Of a stretch of 64,000 nt of DNA, positions 60,912 through 64,000 are shown in pieces. Source of the DNA: Dyadobacter pollutisoli. Its GTDB lineage: Bacteria > Bacteroidota > Bacteroidia > Cytophagales > Spirosomataceae. Position 1 is the stretch's first letter; every line of letters begins with the position of its first letter. Made by a program: the position numbers and the translations under genes. The notes beneath the pieces are model-generated. The model was not told the origin of the DNA. It saw nothing but the letters and a program-made list of their open reading frames with translations, and made no database searches. Where the stretch lies: contig NZ_CP112998.1 of assembly GCF_026625565.1 (NCBI RefSeq), forward strand, positions 4,528,501-4,592,500. The letters are read 5' to 3'.

Positions 60912-61949
60912 ATGCCTTCAAAAATTCTCAATGTCGGGTTAATTGCTTTCGGATTGTCCGGACGATATTTTCATTCTCCGTTTCTGAGTACCAATCCCGG
61001 TTTCAAGATCAAAACGGTTGTTGAAAGAAGTAAAAATGAAGCACAGGAGTTCGATCCGTCGATCGGCAACGCGAGATCGGTAGAGGAACTGCTAAGCGAT
61101 GAGGAGATTGATGTAGTGTTCATTTGTTCGCCCAATGCAAGCCACTTTTCCTATGCTATGGACGCGCTGGAAAACGGCAAACATGTTGTGATCGAAAAGC
61201 CATTCGCAGCGACAGAAGCGGAGGCTAAACAATTAGTGGAGCTTGCAAAGCAAAAAGGCCTTGTTTTGACCGCGTATCAGAACCGTCGCTGGGATTCTGA
61301 CTTCTTGACCATTAAAAAACTGATCGCAGAAGATAAACTCGGAGATATTGTTGAGTACGAATGCCGCTACGACCGTTTCAGGCCTGTGGTACCAACCGAA
61401 TCTTGGAAAGAAAAAAAGGTTGATGTTGGTGGAAACCTGTATAACCTCGGCCCTCACCTGATCGACCAGGCGTTGGTATTGTTTGGCGAACCGAAAACCG
61501 TTACCGCGGAAGTGCGTTCAGTGAGACCAAATAGTGAAATCGATGACTATTTTGACGTAAGACTGGGTTATGACAACAAGCTTATCATTCTGAAATCCAG
61601 CCTGATGGTTTACGAAAATCATTTGCGTTACCAGATTCACGGCTCAAAAGGATCTTTCATCAAAGGCGGATTGGACCCTCAGGAAGAAACTTTGCGTAAA
61701 AATGTCCTGCCAAACGTAAAGCCGTGGGGTGTTGAACCGGAAGATCGCTGGGGAAAATTGTCGAGCGAGGAGTACACTGGTATTATTGAAAGCGAGGCCG
61801 GTGACTACGCGCCATTTTATCAGAACGTATATGATGCCATCGTGAATGGTGCCGAGCTAGCAGTAAAGCCGGAAGAAATCCTCCGCACTACCCGGGTTAT
61901 CGACCTGGCCTTCCAGAGCAGCAACGAAAAGAAGGTAATGACTTATTAA
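60912..61949 (+). CDS. Gfo/Idh/MocA family oxidoreductase, cytoplasmic
   Basis: 345 residues from the ATG at 60912, chosen because the upstream ATG at 60867 lies inside the promoter. No signal peptide. The Rossmann part begins ILNVGLIAFGLSGRYFHSPF, then DVVFICSPNASHFSYAMDAL and HVVIEKPFAATEAEA with the E-K-P catalytic lysine. The C-terminal domain has GGNLYNLGPHLIDQALVLFG with His and Asp. It resembles YdgJ/IolW-type scyllo-inositol or sugar dehydrogenases. It could complete intracellular oxidation or reduction of products made by the periplasmic enzymes nearby, but this is inference. A terminator follows at 61970-62000. Confidence 0.92.
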   Translation: MPSKILNVGLIAFGLSGRYFHSPFLSTNPGFKIKTVVERSKNEAQEFDPSIGNARSVEELLSDEEIDVVFICSPNASHFSYAMDALENGKHVVIEKPFAATEAEAKQLVELAKQKGLVLTAYQNRRWDSDFLTIKKLIAEDKLGDIVEYECRYDRFRPVVPTESWKEKKVDVGGNLYNLGPHLIDQALVLFGEPKTVTAEVRSVRPNSEIDDYFDVRLGYDNKLIILKSSLMVYENHLRYQIHGSKGSFIKGGLDPQEETLRKNVLPNVKPWGVEPEDRWGKLSSEEYTGIIESEAGDYAPFYQNVYDAIVNGAELAVKPEEILRTTRVIDLAFQSSNEKKVMTY

Positions 61950-61969
61950 CAAGAACCTCATAGAATGCA

Positions 61970-62000
61970 AAAGGCAGTCCCACAACGGAACTGCCTTTTT
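61970..62000. terminator. Terminator shared by convergent genes
   Basis: 10-bp stem aaaaggcagt (61970-61979) with actgcctttt (61991-62000), 11-nt loop, with T-run tttttt on the plus side and a short A-rich side for the minus strand. Confidence 0.85.
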
Positions 62001-62033
62001 TTCATACTAATAACGTTGAAATGATATGCTCAA

Positions 62034-62399
62034 TTACTTAATTACAGCAGTAACCTGACGTTTTGTTTCAGTTGAGATTACGAATGGTTTTGAAGAAATT
62101 TCGTTACCATTGTTGATAATGAAGCTGTAGTTACCGTCAGCAAGGTTCGATAGATCGAAGATTTTAGAGTAGTTCTCAGATTTTGGAAGAGAAGTGCTGT
62201 AAACGATGTCTCCGTTGAAATCCTTGATAGTCAGAGAAGATCTCTCTTTTACGTTGTCAAGCGTCAATTTGAATTTCAATTCGCTTGAAGAAACCAGTTC
62301 AATTGATGAATTGTTTTCTTTCACTTTATCATTAGCGATAGAAAAATTAGCAGCTGATACTCCCACCAAAACTGCGATTGTCAAGATAGTTTTTTTCAT
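62034..62399 (-). CDS. Small secreted protein, DUF3244-like, function unknown
   Basis: 121 residues from the ATG at 62399 (MKKTILTIAVLVGVSAANFS gives a clear signal peptide). The mature part is one small beta-sandwich: LKFKLTLDNVKERSSLTIKD, FNGDIVYSTSLPKSENYSKI, FDLSNLADGNYSFIINNGNE. This is the pattern of DUF3244 or T9SS-like C-terminal domains, but no sorting signal follows. Its long upstream region (about 120 nt from the predicted transcription start) is unusual. A cell-envelope role is likely but unknown. Confidence 0.78.
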   Translation of the reverse strand: MKKTILTIAVLVGVSAANFSIANDKVKENNSSIELVSSSELKFKLTLDNVKERSSLTIKDFNGDIVYSTSLPKSENYSKIFDLSNLADGNYSFIINNGNEISSKPFVISTETKRQVTAVIK

Positions 62400-62524
62400 T
62401 TTATTTTGAATGTTTAATGTCTGAATTAATTTAACCAATTGTACTTTTTAGATATTTACTTAATCAGTACTTTAAGTTCTTTCAAACTAGTGCTTCGGTT
62501 ACCCTTTTGCTCCGTTTGATGATT

Positions 62525-62556
62525 CAAATTTACTCAACATTCTAAATACAAGTCAA
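62525..62556 (-). promoter_or_regulatory. Promoter for the small secreted protein
   Basis: On the minus strand TTG (62556-62554), 21 nt, TAAATTTG (62532-62525), an exact -7 box. It would give an unusually long leader of about 120 nt before the ATG at 62399. Confidence 0.5.
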
Positions 62557-62802
62557 TAAGCAACTATTCGGCTGTTTAAAGTTCTTTTTGTTGTTATCTA
62601 TTAATATTAGAATAGTTATATCATTATAACAATAGTACAACAAGTCGTTTGAAATTTGACACATAGATTAAAATAGTACAATTGCATAGATATTGTACTT
62701 TACTAATAAATACCATTGATAAGGCCTTATTGTCAATAAAAATGAATTTTTACTTAAAGTATTTTCGCCTGCCCGCCGTCTAATAACCTGTTACTAATCA
62801 TC

Positions 62803-62810
62803 TAACTTTC
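62803..62810 (+). promoter_or_regulatory. -7-like box abutting the sigma factor gene
   Basis: TAACTTTC, one base from TAnnTTTG, ends 3 nt before the TTG start at 62814. No clear -33 box. Confidence 0.35.
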
Positions 62811-62813
62811 AAT

Positions 62814-63362
62814 TTGGCGCAAAAGAAACCAAATATCATTCAAACGGTCACTTCCTATAGTAAGCAGTTGCTGGGTTTTATCAGGCAGCGCGTGAACACG
62901 GATGAGGATGCGGAAGATATTCTTCAGGATGTTTGGTTTCAACTGAGCAGCGTACCTGAAATTGAAGCAATTGAGCAAATCGGGAGCTGGCTTTACAGAG
63001 TAGCACGCAACCGGATCATCGACAAATACCGGAAGCAGAAGCCCGATTCACTGGAAGATTACGGCTATGAGGATGAGGACGGCGAATTTTATTTTAAGGA
63101 CATTCTGCTCGCCGATGACGGTACGCCCGAGACGGTATATATGAAAGAGCTGTTTTGGGAGCAACTGGGCATTGCCCTGGAAGAGCTGCCCGAAAATCAA
63201 CGTCAGGTATTTGTTTGGAATGAACTGGAAGATCAAACTTTCCAGGAAATCGCTGACCGTACCGGTGAAAACATTAAAACACTCATTTCCCGTAAACGTT
63301 ATGCAGTTCGGCATTTGCGCGAGCGACTGGAAACATTGTATCAGGAATTTGTAAATTATTAA
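62814..63362 (+). CDS. ECF-type RNA polymerase sigma factor
   Basis: 182 residues, started at TTG 62814 because no ATG occurs before the conserved domain. Region 2 spans about 12-80 (DEDAEDILQDVWFQLSSV, then IGSWLYRVARNRIIDKYRKQKP). Region 4 spans about 120-172 (LEELPENQRQVFVWNELEDQ, then TFQEIADRTGENIKTLISRK, a helix-turn-helix). It would direct RNA polymerase to a specific promoter set. The downstream gene, 11 nt away, encodes a small membrane protein and may act as the regulator, although it has no recognisable anti-sigma domain. Confidence 0.93.
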   Translation: MAQKKPNIIQTVTSYSKQLLGFIRQRVNTDEDAEDILQDVWFQLSSVPEIEAIEQIGSWLYRVARNRIIDKYRKQKPDSLEDYGYEDEDGEFYFKDILLADDGTPETVYMKELFWEQLGIALEELPENQRQVFVWNELEDQTFQEIADRTGENIKTLISRKRYAVRHLRERLETLYQEFVNY

Positions 63363-63373
63363 ATTTGTCAATC

Positions 63374-63751
63374 ATGAACCACCCACATAGATACAAAATG
63401 CGTTTTGCGATGCCCGTTTTTGCGGTATTAGCCGCATTGGCGCTGGGAGCGATCGTCCGGTTCTTATGGAATGCTATTTTGCCCGCCCTGCTGAATGTCA
63501 ATCCGATATCTTACTGGCAGTCGGTGGGCTTGCTTGTATTGTGCAGGATCCTTTTCGGAAATTTTGGAGGATCGAAAGGTGGTGGACCAAGACGCTGGGG
63601 AAATTGGGAAAAATTCAAAGACAACGATTTTGGAGATCAACCCTTCGGACCACAATGGCGAAACAAGTGGCGTGAAATGAGCGCCGAAGACCGTATCAAA
63701 TTTCGGCAGCAAATGCGCAACCGATGCGGAAAGCCTCCTGAGGATGAGTGA
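63374..63751 (+). CDS. Small membrane protein downstream of the ECF sigma factor
   Basis: 125 residues from ATG 63374 (a TTG 9 nt upstream is possible). Two hydrophobic segments (about 10-33 and 42-62) are followed by a Gly/Trp/Arg-rich soluble tail (KGGGPRRWGNWEKFKDNDFG, then WRNKWREMSAEDRIKFRQQM) ending GKPPEDE. The tail faintly recalls Spy/CpxP-type helices (MSAEDRIKFRQQMRNRCG), but this is too weak for a call. Position directly after the sigma gene suggests a linked regulatory or envelope-stress role. A terminator follows. Confidence 0.78.
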   Translation: MNHPHRYKMRFAMPVFAVLAALALGAIVRFLWNAILPALLNVNPISYWQSVGLLVLCRILFGNFGGSKGGGPRRWGNWEKFKDNDFGDQPFGPQWRNKWREMSAEDRIKFRQQMRNRCGKPPEDE

Positions 63752-63760
63752 TATTGGATG

Positions 63761-63781
63761 AGCCCGGCCACAAGCCGGGCT
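63761..63781 (+). terminator. Terminator after the sigma factor operon
   Basis: 8-bp GC-rich stem agcccggc (63761-63768) with gccgggct (63774-63781), 5-nt loop, followed by tttctattttttt. Confidence 0.88.
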
Positions 63782-63860
63782 TTTCTATTTTTTTCCAAAT
63801 CCATTAAAGTAATTCTCCAACTGATACGTCGATAATACTGTACATCAAAACTTAAAAGCC

Positions 63861-64000
63861 ATGTTCGCATCAGTTTTAAAAGTAATCTTCGCCGGAATCC
63901 TGGGTGGGTTCCTGTTGTTTGCAATTCCATTCCTGCTTTTTAAAGCATTGTTCTTCTTCCTGTTTGTGGGTCTCATTTTTCGTCTTTTTGCCAGAAGGAG
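63861..64000 (+). CDS. Partial small membrane protein gene, cut by the window end
   Basis: 46 complete codons from the ATG at 63861, open to the last base. It starts MFASVLKVIFAGILGGFLLF and continues with a second hydrophobic stretch (FKALFFFLFVGLIFRLF), then Ala-Arg-Arg. Two membrane helices separated by a short turn resemble the preceding gene in style but not in sequence. The frame has no frameshift in the visible part. The function is unknown. Confidence 0.65.
   Translation, partial: MFASVLKVIFAGILGGFLLFAIPFLLFKALFFFLFVGLIFRLFARR

Larger units (their letters stand above)
62400..62813. other. 414-bp AT-rich intergenic region without a gene
   Basis: It contains the minus-strand promoter of the secreted protein, a hairpin agtacaat/attgtact (62675-62682 with 62692-62699), several gtacttt motifs (near 62441, 62467, 62696) and the -7 box of the sigma gene. 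No protein or RNA gene is visible. Confidence 0.6.

Overview
The window looks like chromosomal DNA of a member of the Bacteroidota, most likely order Cytophagales and close to Dyadobacter/Spirosoma. This placement is inferred from gene content. It has a SusC/SusD pair, a MurF-Alr fusion, a DUF2723 membrane protein, a DUF4105 (Lnb-like) protein, CRTAC1/VCBS proteins paired with a vanadium-haloperoxidase-type phosphatase, and promoters of the Bacteroidota type (TTTG, about 19 nt, TAnnTTTG). No rRNA, tRNA, CRISPR array, complete insertion sequence or prophage was found.

Layout. 1-7.6 kb: a secreted DUF2911 protein, an osmC-thyA-TRIC run on the minus strand, then a plus-strand run with a lipoprotein, a pterin dehydratase, rsmI, a DUF4105 protein, an inositol-monophosphatase-family enzyme, a DinB/YfiT protein and a 53-residue Cys-rich membrane protein. 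7.7-20 kb: acs, a THUMP-like methyltransferase, an ArsC-like protein, a dicarboxylate/glutamate symporter, a universal stress protein with CorA, murF-alr and ppk1. 20-24 kb: gyrB and a polytopic GT-C-like membrane protein. 24-40 kb: an extracytoplasmic catabolic region with ThuA and a four-domain SGNH/PVC-dehydrogenase/HEAT/cytochrome c protein, an outer-membrane barrel, a small inserted cassette, a haloperoxidase-type phosphatase coupled to a VCBS/ASPIC protein, SusD, SusC and an orphan SusC N-terminal fragment. 40-53.6 kb: queG, grpE-dnaJ, a secreted EEP-family enzyme, the DUF2723 protein, an ABC exporter, small unknown genes, alanine dehydrogenase and tsaE. 53.7-62 kb: two Gfo/Idh/MocA oxidoreductases, a heparinase/TIM-barrel isomerase/PQQ-dehydrogenase operon and a VapC-type toxin-antitoxin pair. 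62-64 kb: a small secreted protein, then an ECF sigma factor with two small membrane proteins, the last cut by the window end.

How the genes fit together. The housekeeping genes sit in short, tightly packed runs. The accessory theme is handling of polymers or glycosides outside the cytoplasm: SusCD import, a heparinase-type lyase, secreted Tat-dependent oxidoreductase and isomerase, and PQQ- and heme-containing periplasmic dehydrogenases that would pass electrons to the respiratory chain. Substrates cannot be read from the sequence.

The most unusual DNA features are: (i) an 815-bp AT-rich cassette with two unknown genes, flanked by 110-bp identical direct repeats copied from the 3' end of the haloperoxidase gene; (ii) two nested, cloverleaf-like inverted-repeat elements, each between convergent genes; (iii) a 29-bp perfect palindrome with a 1-nt loop; (iv) three hairpins in a row after susD; and (v) promoter -7 boxes ending only 3-4 nt before start codons, which predict leaderless mRNAs.
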